Below, in pieces: positions 1 through 10,126 of a stretch of 64,000 nt of DNA; the first letter of the stretch is position 1; every line of letters starts with the position of its first letter. The position numbers and the translations under genes were made by a program. Source of the DNA: Suillus spraguei (Eukaryota; Basidiomycota; Agaricomycetes; Boletales; Suillaceae); the NCBI GenBank assembly GCA_016800925.1, contig JABCPU010000110.1, positions 1 through 64,000 on the forward strand, written 5' to 3'. The notes under the pieces are model-generated. The model had not been told where the DNA came from. It saw only the letters and a program-made list of their open reading frames with translations, and searched no databases.

Positions 1-1116
1 GCTATTCACATCATTCCGAACGTCGAGCAGGCGTTGCTCGACCTCCCTCTCTGCAAAGAGATACGCCAATTCCTGTCCCAGCACCGCTTCTTCGCGTAGC
101 TATTCTACTCTTGATGCCTTTACTGGCCTATACACTGCTGTGCAAGAAATTGGGCAACTCACCAACACAGTCGTCGATACCATCCAGCAATCAGTCGCTG
201 AAACCAGGACGGCCAGAAACCTAGTAGAAGAAGCCATCGCTGACTTACACCAAGTGCAAGATGACCTTGCATCCCCTCGGACACCATCCCCGATTGAACA
301 ATCAGCGTCATCGCCCCCTGTTACAGTCACCCATGATCATCCAGCATGGCTATATGAACCATGCACAGAGGAACAGCATGAGGCCGCTAAACTATTAGGT
401 ATCTCCACCACCGAGTTGGTAACACTCGGCCCTCGACTTCGCGACCTCCATATTCATCCCCTATGTCTATTCCATCGTCATTCGGTCCTATGGATCCCGT
501 TTCACCAGTCTTAGTAAAAGACTTCGGTATCACATCCCCCTCTTCCTCCACTGAACTTCTTGCGGCTGCCGAACGAGCAGTTACCCCAGACCTTCCTACA
601 TCGGCATACACATTATCCACCGCCCAACAAGCGCAGCTCAAACGAGCCAATACTCTTGCCTTAAAACGTATGAGGAAGAATAAGGGAAAGAAGCGCGCCA
701 GATCCACTAGCCCCACACCCATTGTCTCTCCATCTCCCTTGTGTGCAGTTCATTCCAACCCTGATGAGAATATGAAGTGCCGCATCTGTGGCTTGCTAGG
801 ACATCGTCAAAAGAATTGTGCGGAATACCAGTGCAAGGTTTGCAGATATTGGTTGCCTACCCACTTATCCCTTTACTGTCCTCACCGCGTTGGACCCCCT
901 CCTTTCGAGTTAACCTGGAAGGATGAAGGATTTTATGACGCACTTCGTACTTGGGAGAAACAGCTCGACGATGAACGTATTCAGGCGGAGAAGAAGAAGG
1001 ATTCTAAACGCCGCGCTGGTCTTGAAGAAGCCAAGTACATGATGAGCGGATCGTTTGCTGATGAAGACTATGAGTTTAGCGATGACCCTGTTTACTATGC
1101 GAACCAAGATGAGTAA
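1..1116 (+). pseudogene. 3' part of gypsy-family ORF3 (zinc-knuckle protein), 5'-truncated by the window edge
   Basis: This is the C-terminal part of the extra ORF that follows pol in the gypsy family of this window. The first half reads from about 90 to 514, with an alpha-helical stretch around VQEIGQLTN and then a Pro/Ser-rich linker. The second half (463-1116) is in a shifted frame. The break lies in a C run near 460, where this copy has four Cs and the minus-strand copy at 33120 has five, so one base is missing. The second half holds a classical zinc knuckle, CRICGLLGHRQKNC (CX2CX4HX4C, 778-819), directly followed by a second Cys/His cluster (CX2CX6HX4C). An acidic tail ends in ANQDE and a TAA at 1114-1116. 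Function is unknown; nucleic-acid binding is an inference from the knuckles. Confidence 0.7.
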
Positions 1117-1148
1117 AGTCGGTGACTTTACGTGTAAAGAGGGGGTAA
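1115..1148 (+). promoter_or_regulatory. Polypurine tract with adjacent hairpin before the 3' LTR
   Basis: The purine run AAAGAGGGGGTAA (1136-1148) abuts the LTR start and is the expected plus-strand primer. Just upstream, AAAGTC-GGT-GACTTT (1115-1129) can form a 6-bp stem. The same block sits between the ORF3 stop and the LTR in the plus-strand element at 24173, and in near-identical form in the two minus-strand elements. Confidence 0.6.
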
Positions 1149-1622
1149 TGTTACAATTGTACGTGTTTCTATTCATTTTCTACTTCATTTACCGTGTATA
1201 TTACGTAACATGACTCCGACTCATATGCTCAATGCATCTGTACTATAGTTGCCTTCCTCCTTAGGATACGCACTTACATTCTCACGTATCGCTTGGTCTG
1301 TGCGCACATATTGGCCTATTTAAGCACAGTGTACTTGTAGTAGATTCCCTACTTTAATCTTACTGGGTTTTACCTGGAATCTCCTTCGCTTAGGTCTCCA
1401 ACCTAAGTCGTCTTGAATCGTCTCTAAGTCTAAGCACTCCTTAGTCTTAGTCTCTATTCTCGCGGATACCTCTTGGGCTTACCCTTGAGGCTGAACCCTT
1501 GATCGTACTCAGAACGCGTTCCTTGTACTTTCACCTTGTCCTCTTCTGGACATTGTAAGAACTCCCAGCAGACCGCCTGTGTCTTTTCACTGTTGCTGGT
1601 GACGCCACCCCAGTTCGTAACA
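1149..1622 (+). repeat. 3' LTR of the truncated gypsy element
   Basis: A 474-bp LTR with TGTTAC...GTAACA ends. It follows the polypurine tract directly, so it is the 3' LTR of the element whose 5' part lies outside the window. It contains a TATA-like CTATTTAAG and the ACTTTAATCTT self-primer motif. The target-site duplication cannot be checked because the 5' end is missing. Confidence 0.85.
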
Positions 1623-2555
1623 CAAGCCTTACATTTGTTGTAGCAACAAATAGGCTAGACCACTTACAGTGAACTTCCAAAGAAAGCATCCAGAGTGAAT
1701 ATCAAGGTGTGTTCTGATAAAACCTCGTCATCAGCAGGTTTCAAGCCTGCAGACTGCAGTTCAAGAGAAATAAATTTTGATTTTGTTGTAGCAACCACCA
1801 AGCTAGACCAGTTGTGGTGAACTTCTAAAGAAACTATTGGTGAGTGAATATCAAAGCATGTTCTGATAGAAAAAAGCTTGGCGTCAGCAGGTTTTGATCC
1901 TGCACAGTCCAAGAGAAACAGATTTTAATTGTTGATTATGTTGTAGGAACCATCTGGCTAAGACCAGTTACGGTGAAATTCTAAAGAAACCATCAATTAG
2001 TGAATGTCAAGGTGTATTCTGATAGAAAAAAAACTTGTTGTCAGCAGGTTTCAAACCTGCACACTTCAAGAGAAACATATTTTTATTCTGTTGTAGCAAC
2101 CACCAGGCTAGACCAGTTGCAATGAACTTCCAAAGAAACCATCCACAAGTGAATATCAAGGTGTGTTCTTATAGAAAAAAAAGTAGTTGTTGGCAGATTT
2201 CAAGCCTGCACAATGCCAGAGAAACAGATTTTGATTCTGTTGTGGCAACCACCTGGCTAAAACCAGTTATGATGAACTTCTAAAGAAACCATCAATGAAT
2301 GAATGCCAAAGTATGTTCCAATAGAGAAAACCTTGTTGTAAGCAGGTTTCAAACCTTCAGTCTAGAAGAAACAGATTTTGATTCTGTTGTGGCAACCACC
2401 TGGCTAAGACCAGTTATGATGAAATTTTGAAGAAACCATCTATGAACGAATGCCAAAGTGTGTTCCAATAGAAAAAACCTTGTTGTTGGCAGGTTTTAAA
2501 CCTGCAGTCTAAGAGAATCAGATTTTGATTTTGCTGTGGCAACCACCTAGCTAAG
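1623..2555. repeat. Tandem repeat, about 148-bp unit, first block
   Basis: About seven head-to-tail units. The landmark GTTGTRGCAACCACC recurs near 1632, 1785, 1941, 2090, 2239, 2386 and 2532, a spacing of 146-156 bp. Each unit also carries GCAGGTTTCAAACCTGC or a variant, which is an inverted repeat resembling a tRNA T-arm/B-box. The array is interrupted at 2555 by the gypsy insertion and resumes at 10122. No convincing coding sequence is present. Confidence 0.85.
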
Positions 2556-3027
2556 TGTTACAAACTGGGATGGCGTCACCAGCGACAGTGAAAAGACACA
2601 GACGGTCTGCTGGGAAGTTCTTACAATGTCCAAAAGAGGACAAGGTGAAAGTACAAGGAACGCGTTCCGAGTACGATCAAGGGTTCAGCCTCAAAGACAA
2701 GTCTAAGAGGTATCCTGAGAATAGAGACTAAGGCTAAGGAGTGCTTAGACTTAGAGACGATTCAAGACGACTTAGGTTGGAGACCTAAGCGAAGGAGATT
2801 CCAGGTAAAACCCAGTAAGATTAAAGTGAAGAATCTACTACAAGTACAACGTGCTTAAATAGGCCAATATGTGCGCACGGACCAAGAGAACGTGGAAATG
2901 TAAGTGCGTATCCAAAGAAGGAAGGCAACTATAGTACAGATGCGTTGAGCATATGAGTCAGAGTCATGTTACATAATATACAAGGTAAATGGAATAGAAA
3001 TGAATAGGGGCACGTACAATTGTAACA
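2556..3027 (-). repeat. 3' LTR of gypsy copy 1
   Basis: 472-bp LTR bounded by TGTTAC and GTAACA. It lies next to the purine tract AAAAAGGGGGTAA read on the minus strand. Compared with its partner at 9648-10121, the base substitutions I could find are CpG-to-TpG/CpA changes, plus a few 1-bp indels. Confidence 0.9.
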
Positions 3028-3084
3028 TTACCCCCTTTTTACACGTAAAGTCACCACTTTAGTCATCTTGGTTCCATAGTAAAC

Positions 3085-4585
3085 GGGATCATCACTACTC
3101 ATAGTCCTCATCAGCAAAGGACCCACTCCTCATATACGCAGCTTCTTCAAGACCGGCGCGCGTTTAGAGTCCTTCCTCTTTTCTGCTTGAATACGTTCAT
3201 CGTCAAGCTGTTGCTCCCAAGTGCGAAGGGCGTCATAGAATCCTTCGTCTTTCCAGGTTAACTCGAAAGGAGGAGGTCCAACTCGTGAGGACAATAGATG
3301 GACAAGTGAGTAGGCGACCAATATCTGCAAACCTTGCACTGATATTCGCGCAGTTCTTTTGACAATGTCCAAGTAGTCCGCAGACACGACATTTCATGTT
3401 TTCGTCAGGGTTGGAATGGACTTTGCGTAGGGTGATGGAGAATGATGGGTGTGGGACTGGTAGATCTGGCGCGTTTCTTCCCTTATTCCTCCTCATGCGT
3501 TTCAAGGCAAGGGTGTTTTCACACCTAAGCTGCGTCTGCTGAGCAGGAGTGAGAGTGTATGCGGATGCAGGGAGGTCAGGAGTAGTTGCTCGTTCAGCAA
3601 CCGCAAGAAGTTCGTTAGAGAGGAAGGAGAGGTTATGCCGAAGTCTTTTACTAAGACGGGAAACAGGATCCATTGGACCGAATGACGATGGAATAGACAT
3701 TGGAGGATGTATATGAAGATCGCGAAGTCGAGGGCCGAGCGTTACTAACTCGTGGTAGGGATCCTAGTAATTTAGCGGCCTCACACTGTCCTCTGTGCAA
3801 GGTTCATACAGCCATGTGGGTGTCATGGGAGACTGTGACGGGGGTGGTGAAACTGGTTGTTCAATAGGAGATGGGGTTCGTGGAGAAGCGAGGTTGGCTT
3901 GTGTTTGCTGTAGGTCGTGATAGCTTCTTCGACTAAATTTCTGGCCGCTCTGGTTTCAGCGACTGATTGCTGGATGGTTTCGACAACTGTATTGGTGAGT
4001 TGTCCGATCTCTTGCACAGCAGTGCATAGGCCAGCAAAGGCGTCAAGACTAGAATACATGTGCGAAGAAGCGGGTGCTGGAATAGGAAGTGGCATATCTT
4101 CCTGCAGAGAGGGATTGAGCAACGCCTGCTCGACGTTCGGCAATGATGTGAATAGCTTCTTCAACATCATTCTTAAAAGAATTGGGAAGCAACAACATAG
4201 CATAAGCACGAATACGTTTTTGAAGATGAAGGAAACGGTGACGGAGTGTAATTTCTGTTGTGTCTTTGGCAGTGACTTCGATAAGGGCTGCGTACAGATG
4301 ATGTTGACAAGGAGTAAGGCAGGGAAAGCACCTCTTTCAGTGAGGATTCTTTCGATTTCAAGGGCGTGTCCTTCACAAGGATAGCGGCTTCAATGTAGGA
4401 GGTGTTGTCGATTTCAGGGTAAGGGTTCCGTAGTTTTCAGCTTCAGAGTCGGAGTCATTGTTGGCAACAGTGACGGGGGTGATGTAGCAGTGGGGAAAGA
4501 CATTTAGATGGTGTAGTTGATCAAGTGCTAGTGCGAGTTGATTGACTGAAGGATAGTCAGAGGGCATGTTGCTTCTTATAAGCAT
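3085..4585 (-). pseudogene. ORF3 (zinc-knuckle protein) of gypsy copy 1, frameshifted
   Basis: Corresponds to the intact stretch of ORF3 in copy 3. The pieces read in several frames. 4373-4585 carries the N-terminal Asp/Ser/Glu-rich segment, 3823-4209 the helical middle with VQEIGQLTN, 3233-3700 the Pro/Ser linker and the knuckle CRVCGLLGHCQKNC, and about 3130-3250 the tail. The start region overlaps the end of the chromodomain frame. A separate ORF after integrase is not part of a standard gypsy pol. Its position matches that of env in errantiviruses, but I see no signal peptide or transmembrane segment and the knuckles argue against an envelope protein. Confidence 0.65.
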
Positions 4586-5760
4586 TCAAGATTCGGGCGG
4601 AGTTCTTCAAGTTCTTTTCTGGGAGCCATTCGTTATCTCCCGATGAGTATCCTTTCCAAGAAACGAGATAGCGTCGGCGATTGCTGGTTCCTTTGTGAGA
4701 AAGAATTGCTTCTATTTCATATTCTTCTTCTTCTTCGATGATGTCAGGTGGTGGTTCAGGGAAGTTCGGACCGTGTACATCCGTTTCGCTATAGGAGATA
4801 GACAGAAGCGTGGAACGTGGGATGGATTTTCCACTGTGGAGGGAGTTTGAGTGTGAACGTGATGGGAGATAAGACATCGATGATCGGGAAAGGTCCGTAT
4901 CGTTTGGCGCAAGTTTCTTGATGGAGTTTGAGTCTAAGGTTAGCAGCGGATAGCCAAACCTTATCTCCGATCTTCCATGGATGTACTTATCTCCTCGGGA
5001 TCGTTCAGCCATTGTTTGCATTGCAATGTTATGGCAGGCGATTGCTTCTTCTCTTATCTTCTGCAGAGATCGTACTCGATCTTCTGCTGCGGGGACTGAT
5101 GAATCAGGGATAAGATGAGGGATAGCACGTGGTTCATATCCCATCATCAATAGAAGGGTGATGCATTCCTTGCATCATGTTTTCGGTGGTTGTGGACAAA
5201 TTCAGCGATTGGTAGATGTTCTACCCAATCTTCGGGGTTGTTGCGGCAATAAATGCGAAGATATGTTTCAAGTTCCTGATTAAGCCTTTCAGTTTGACCA
5301 TCAGTCTGAGGGTGATAAGCCGTAGATGGAGCGATGACGTAGTCGAGAAGTCGGGCTAGTTCCTTAGAGAAGCGAGATAGGAATTGCGGCCTCGATCCGA
5401 GATAACTTTTCATGGAGTCCAAATCGTCGGTAGACATGTTTCAAAAATAGCTTAGCAACCCTTCGGAAGTGATGGTTTTCAGACAAGGGATAATAATTAC
5501 CCCCTTCGTAAGGCCATGGTCTACCACGACCATGATACTGTCAAAGCCTCCAGAGACAGGGAGGTCAGTGATAAGATCGACAGAGACCTGAGAAAACGGG
5601 CGAACCGCCGAGAGGGAATAGGCGTGAGTGGGGGTCGAACAGGATGGTATCCGCTTTCATTTGCTGACAAAGGGCGCAACCCTCAACGTATTTCCGAATA
5701 TAAGAGCCCATTGCAGGCCACCAGGCTTCCCGTTTCACGAGTTCTTCAGTTTTGAATCTA
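4557..5760 (-). pseudogene. Integrase with C-terminal chromodomain, gypsy copy 1
   Basis: Integrates the cDNA. The zinc-binding segment with CALCQQ-type Cys residues lies near 5640-5700. The catalytic core is partly readable at 5147-5437, including [16 protein letters not shown] with the final catalytic Glu. 4557-5150 carries the C-terminal part, ending in a chromodomain with RRYLVSWKGY and NEWLPEKNLKN. The chromodomain is expected to steer integration to modified histones (known for chromoviruses such as MAGGY and Tf1). A frame break near 5150 and another near 5440 interrupt the core. Confidence 0.8.
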
Positions 5761-5972
5761 CTGGGGTGTCCGCGGTAGGATGATCATGATACTGTTTCAA
5801 GATATCGGGACGGTGTGCCGGGGAATATAGGCAGATTCTTAAAATAGAGGACGTTCTCCTCAATCTTCCAGTCAGAGAGTGCCGATTTCATAGGAGGAGG
5901 CACACGCCATCAAGGGCGTCAGATGCTGTTTTAAAACAGGGTCGTCGAGGGGTCAGAGGATGACAAACATCC

Positions 5973-7600
5973 TTAGATCGGTGTCAATAAGACGAACGAA
6001 TAGAGCGTCAGGGAGGAGGGTCTGGTCCTCGTTATCGTCTTTACCGGAGTCGTAGTCAGGCGGCGGGATAGTGCATCAGGTACTGCTAATTTAGTACCTG
6101 CAACGTGATGCAGTTCAATGTCATAGATAGACAAAATCAATTGCCAACGTGCTTGGTGACGGGTAAGCTTCTGTGCACTTCTAAAGTACAGAAGATTCTT
6201 GTGGTCGGTGAATACCAGGACGGGGTGTGGGTTTCCTTCGAGATAATGACGCCATTCGTTCAATGCCCGGATCACGGCAAGGAGTTCCCGATCAAAGATC
6301 TGATAATTGCGTTCTGCGGGTTCAAAGACTGTGAGAGGTATGCACATGGGTGATAAACACCATTCTCATCAGTCTGCAAGAGAACTCCGCCAGTTGCTAC
6401 GAGCGAAGCGTCGGTAGCAATAGCAAATTGTCGGGAAGGATCAGGGTTACGGAGTACCGGTTGGATGTAAAGCGTCGTTTCAGTTCTTCGAAGGTGTCCA
6501 TACATTCGGTTGACCAATCAAAGGCCTTATCTTTCTTGTTAAATCGATAAGGGGTCGGGCGATGTCAGAATAGTGGGAAATGAACGTGCAGTAAAAGTTG
6601 CAAAAGCCGAGGAATGACCGAACGTCTTTTACAGATTTCGGGACTGGCCATTCGGAGATTCCCTTGGTCTTGGCAGTATCCATAGCAACTTGTCCGGGGC
6701 GAATTATCATTCCGAGGTATTCCACTTCTTCTGCATCGAAGGTGCATTTCTCTGTTTTAGGAACAATGTTCTTTTCGTATCTTCATCAAAACCCGTCTTG
6801 TCCGTTCACGGTGTTCTGCCATTGTTGTAGAGAAAATCAGGATATCGTCCATGTAGATAACCATCCATCCTTCATTGATTTCCTGTTGGAAGGTACGATT
6901 CATGTATGCTTGGAAGGTTGCTGGGGAATTACAAAGGCCAAAGAACATGACGTTCGGTTCGAAGAGGCGAATTCCGTGGTAAAAGCAGCTTTCCACCTAT
7001 CATCAGGATGGATGCGAATGTTGTTATAACCGGACCGAATATCCATTTTCGTAAAGAACTGTGCGTTATGAAGACGTGCGACAAGGGAAATAGGAGCGGG
7101 AGCGGATAGGCGTTCTTGACTGTCCAATCATTGATGTAGCGATAATCTTGACAGGGACGCAATTCTCCACTCTTCTTTCCCACAAAGAAGAAGCCACTGG
7201 CTTGAGGTGACTTCGATTCTGAGATAAACCTTTCGCAACGTTTTCATCAATAACATTTTGACAGCAGCGCGTTCTTTTTCCGATAGCGGGTAAACTTTAG
7301 ATGTGCGAGGAATAAAACGGGTTTAGTATCGATCCGATGATCTATACCAGGGCGTTCGGGGGTAGTTTGTTCAATCCGTCTTTAGCAAAGACGTCTGCAA
7401 AGTCATGCAAATAATCTGGGACCAATTCTTCGAAGGATTTCTTTTTCTTTTCCTTCTCATCCATGGCGAATTCCTGAGCCTTGTTACTATATTTCAGAGG
7501 AGGGAGAGGAATTGTGGAGTAGTTGGAGGATTGTTCGAGTTGAGAAGTTCCATCACGTGTCAAGGGTGTATCCATGGATACTTCCTCTATGATCCTCATG
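5973..7600 (-). pseudogene. Reverse transcriptase and RNase H, gypsy copy 1
   Basis: Copies element RNA into DNA. The start of the segment is at 7342-7599. The palm/fingers region [14 protein letters not shown] lies at about 7150, [12 protein letters not shown] at about 6930, the catalytic YMDD at 6844-6855, and the connection segment EYLGMIIRPGQVAMDT at about 6700. RNase H follows, with ATDASLVATGGVLLQ (about 6430-6470), [19 protein letters not shown] and FTDHKNL (about 6170-6270). At least five small frameshifts split it, and the region 7183-7340 is especially indel-rich. Confidence 0.85.
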
Positions 7601-8019
7601 CTACTCCATCGGTATCGTATTCCACAAGGAACTCTCCATCTCCAAGCTCATAAGAGGAAATTTCTCGCACTTCTGGCGCATGCCAGACATCTTGTGTTGT
7701 GTTGAATTGGTCATCATCCTCTGTTGGGATCAACGAGGGCACGGGTTCTTCTTTATCAGGGATTTCTTCAATTGAAGCTGAAAGAGTTTTCGGGGAACAA
7801 AGAACTTGGATAGTTTCGGTACATTGGTGCTTCGCCCTGGGATTTCTTCTTCCGCTTTTCTCTTTCCATGTTTCTGTTCTTCTATTGGCCGTTGCTCAAT
7901 AGGTTCTTGTCCGACCCGATGCTCGGGTTCGGATTCATTCTTGCGCTTTTCCACGCGGGAATCGGTGATACTGGTCTTGGCAGTTGGACACATGGAGTGG
8001 GGTCTGTAGTACGTGGCAT

Positions 8020-8538
8020 TCATACTTCTGGTTCTGGGTCTTCAGGAGCATCAATAGGAGAAGCGATGAAAGGTTTCGGAAGACGGGAATATTGCCATTT
8101 GGTGTGATGATTGAAGAGTCGAGGCAACCCATTCTTTCGATCCATGTCTAAATCAATTTCGATTTCATCTGATTTCTCCGTCCATGGAAGGATAAGTGTT
8201 TCAGCAGCCCAATCTATAATTGGGTTCATTGCTCGTAACCATGGAATTCCAAGAAGGATTTGATCTCTTCTTCCTAATTTGGTGATATTGAATTTTCCAT
8301 ACATGGTTCATTCATCAATCTTGACCACCAGAAGACAGTAGTGTGTGATTGGTCCTCCTTTTATAAGGGTTCCATCTGCCGTTGTAACTCGAAATGGTGT
8401 TTTGAGTTTTCGTCGTGTGATTTGATGGAGTTTCACAAACTCCTCAGAGATGAATGTTCCTGCTGCTCCTGAATCGATAACAGCGGTGGTGTCGACGGAT
8501 TTTAAGCGAGTACGCGAGTGGAGGTGATAGGGACACAA
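8020..8538 (-). pseudogene. Aspartic protease (retropepsin-like), gypsy copy 1
   Basis: The active-site motif AVIDSGAAGTFISEEF (about 8440-8490) has the D-S/T-G-A signature. The second conserved block, ILLGIPWLRAMNPIIDW, is in the adjacent reading block at 8020-8304. The two blocks are separated by a stop or frameshift near 8305. It would process Gag and Pol. Downstream (7600-8020) lies a low-complexity, charged linker that leads to the reverse transcriptase. Confidence 0.8.
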
Positions 8539-8641
8539 AGTTCTTTTCTTTCACCTACAGCGGTACAAGTCTTAGTAATACATTAGGAGAAACATACGTC
8601 GATCTTTGTTTCTCCAAGTCAAAAATCCTCAACAATCCGCC

Positions 8642-9513
8642 TCACGTTTCTTCATCTTCTTCTTCTTTGACTTCGGTTTGTTGAAGTGGGGTCTTCTTCT
8701 TTCTGTCAGGACAATTATGAATGCGGTGTCCTGTCTTCTTGCATCCGAAGCATTGTCCTTTCTTCATGCATTCGGATCTCTCCATATCGGAGATTCGATC
8801 TACGACCATTGCGTTGGAATCACGGTTCGGAATATACCGTGCATTCCCGTAGTTCTTCTTCTTCTGTTGTGGAGCATGACGTGTCCTCATGGCTTGAAGC
8901 GATGATGGGCGTTGTCAATAGCAACGCATTGCAGCACAACTTCTCTGAATATTTCTGAGACATCTCCTGTTGCGAAAAGCTTTGTGAGGATACCCCAATT
9001 AAGGCCATCTTGGAAGAACTGGATCTTCATTGCATTGTCCGTGATTTGAGCCTTGGCTGCAAGTGCCTCAAAGTCAGCAACGTAAGTGTGAAGATCTCCA
9101 GTTCCTTGTTTGAGATCTCGGAGTTTCGTAAGTGCGGTGCCTTTGGTATCCACTGGTTCGAAGGCTTCTTTGAAGCTCTTCATAAAATCCACCATCGTCC
9201 CATAACCAACTTTTTGTCCAGAAGTGTCGGTTGATTGGGCATGTTCAAGGAATTGTTCTTTCCAAGATTTGGCGTTCCTTTCTGTCATAAAGGATGTTAT
9301 GTAGATGATCTTCTGTTTATCGGTGGTGTAAAGCTTTTTGTTGATGTCAAAGTGCAAGTTGCACGACTGGATAAACTCGCGAGAGTTATCACGATCTCCA
9401 TCAAAACTGATTGGTTGACCGATCTTGTATTCAAAGTCTTTGGTCGTCATGTTTGATGATTCGTCTGGTGAGTTATACTTTCTCGTGCCTACACGCGCTG
9501 TCTTGCTGTCCAT
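8642..9513 (-). pseudogene. Gag of gypsy copy 1, one frameshift
   Basis: Capsid/nucleocapsid precursor. 8887-9513 gives 208 residues beginning MDSKTARV, with the conserved stretch FEYKIGQPISFDGDRDN and the capsid-like block SWKEQFLEHAQ. The nucleocapsid zinc knuckle CFGCKKTGHRIHNC is in 8642-8890, offset by one frame at about 8890. Two candidate starts exist: this upstream ATG, and an internal MTTKDFEYK that corresponds to the Gag start of copies 2 and 3. Confidence 0.82.
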
Positions 9514-9635
9514 CAGGGCTTTCTTCTGTCAGAGGGCTTCTCTTGACAATCTGCTCAGCGTACGCGTACGCTAGTCTGCTGATCTAAGTGATCAGGGTTC
9601 AGGGTCGAAGACTGGATAGTCGACGATCAAAATGG

Positions 9636-9646
9636 ACTTTAATCTT
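9636..9646 (-). promoter_or_regulatory. Primer-binding site complementary to the LTR (self-priming), copy 1
   Basis: On the minus strand the 11 bases AAGATTAAAGT start one base after the 5' LTR. They are the exact reverse complement of ACTTTAATCTT inside the LTR (9909-9919 on the plus strand reads AAGATTAAAGT). No TGG-type tRNA-complementary PBS is seen. Confidence 0.75.
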
Positions 9647-9647
9647 T

Positions 9648-10121
9648 TGTTACAAACTGGGATGGCGTCACCAGCAACAGTGAAAAGACACAGACGGTCT
9701 GCTGGGAAGTTCTTACAATGTCCAAAGAGGACAAGGTGAAAGTACAAGGAATGCGTTCCGAGTACGATCAAGGGTTCAGCCTCAAAGACAAGTCTAAGAG
9801 GTATCTGCGAGAATAGAGACTAAGGCTAAGGAGTGCTTAGACTTAGAGACGATTCAAGACGACTTAGGTTGGAGACCTAAGCGAAGGAGATTCCAGGTAA
9901 AACCCAGTAAGATTAAAGTGAAGAATCTACTACAAGTACAACATGCTTAAATAGGCCAATATGTGCGCATGGACCAAGAGAGACGTGGAAATGTAAGTGC
10001 GTATCCAAAGAAGGAAGGCAACTATAGTACAGATGCGTTGAGCATATGAGTCAGAGTCATGTTACGTAATATACAAGGTAAATGGAATAGAAAGTGAATA
10101 GGGGCACGTACAATTGTAACA
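9648..10121 (-). repeat. 5' LTR of gypsy copy 1
   Basis: 474 bp with TGTTAC/GTAACA ends, followed by the TSD CTAAG. On the minus strand it has a CTATTTAAGC TATA-like box about 34 bp upstream of ACTTTAATCTT, the likely transcription start. Confidence 0.9.
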
Positions 10122-10126
10122 CTAAG

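Larger units (their letters stand above)
2556..10121 (-). mobile_element. Complete Ty3/gypsy chromodomain retrotransposon, copy 1
   Basis: A 7566-bp element lying on the minus strand, flanked by a perfect 5-bp duplication CTAAG (2551-2555 and 10122-10126). Removing the element restores the tandem-repeat unit GGCTAAGACCAGTT seen elsewhere in the array. Order in the element's own direction: 5' LTR, self-priming PBS, Gag, protease, reverse transcriptase, RNase H, integrase, chromodomain, extra ORF3, polypurine tract, 3' LTR. All reading frames are broken by small indels, so this copy cannot encode its full proteins as written. Confidence 0.93.

Noticed and set aside
3085..4585. ORF3 as a retroviral envelope gene
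   Set aside because: No signal peptide, transmembrane helix or fusion-like segment. Two zinc-binding clusters point to nucleic-acid binding.
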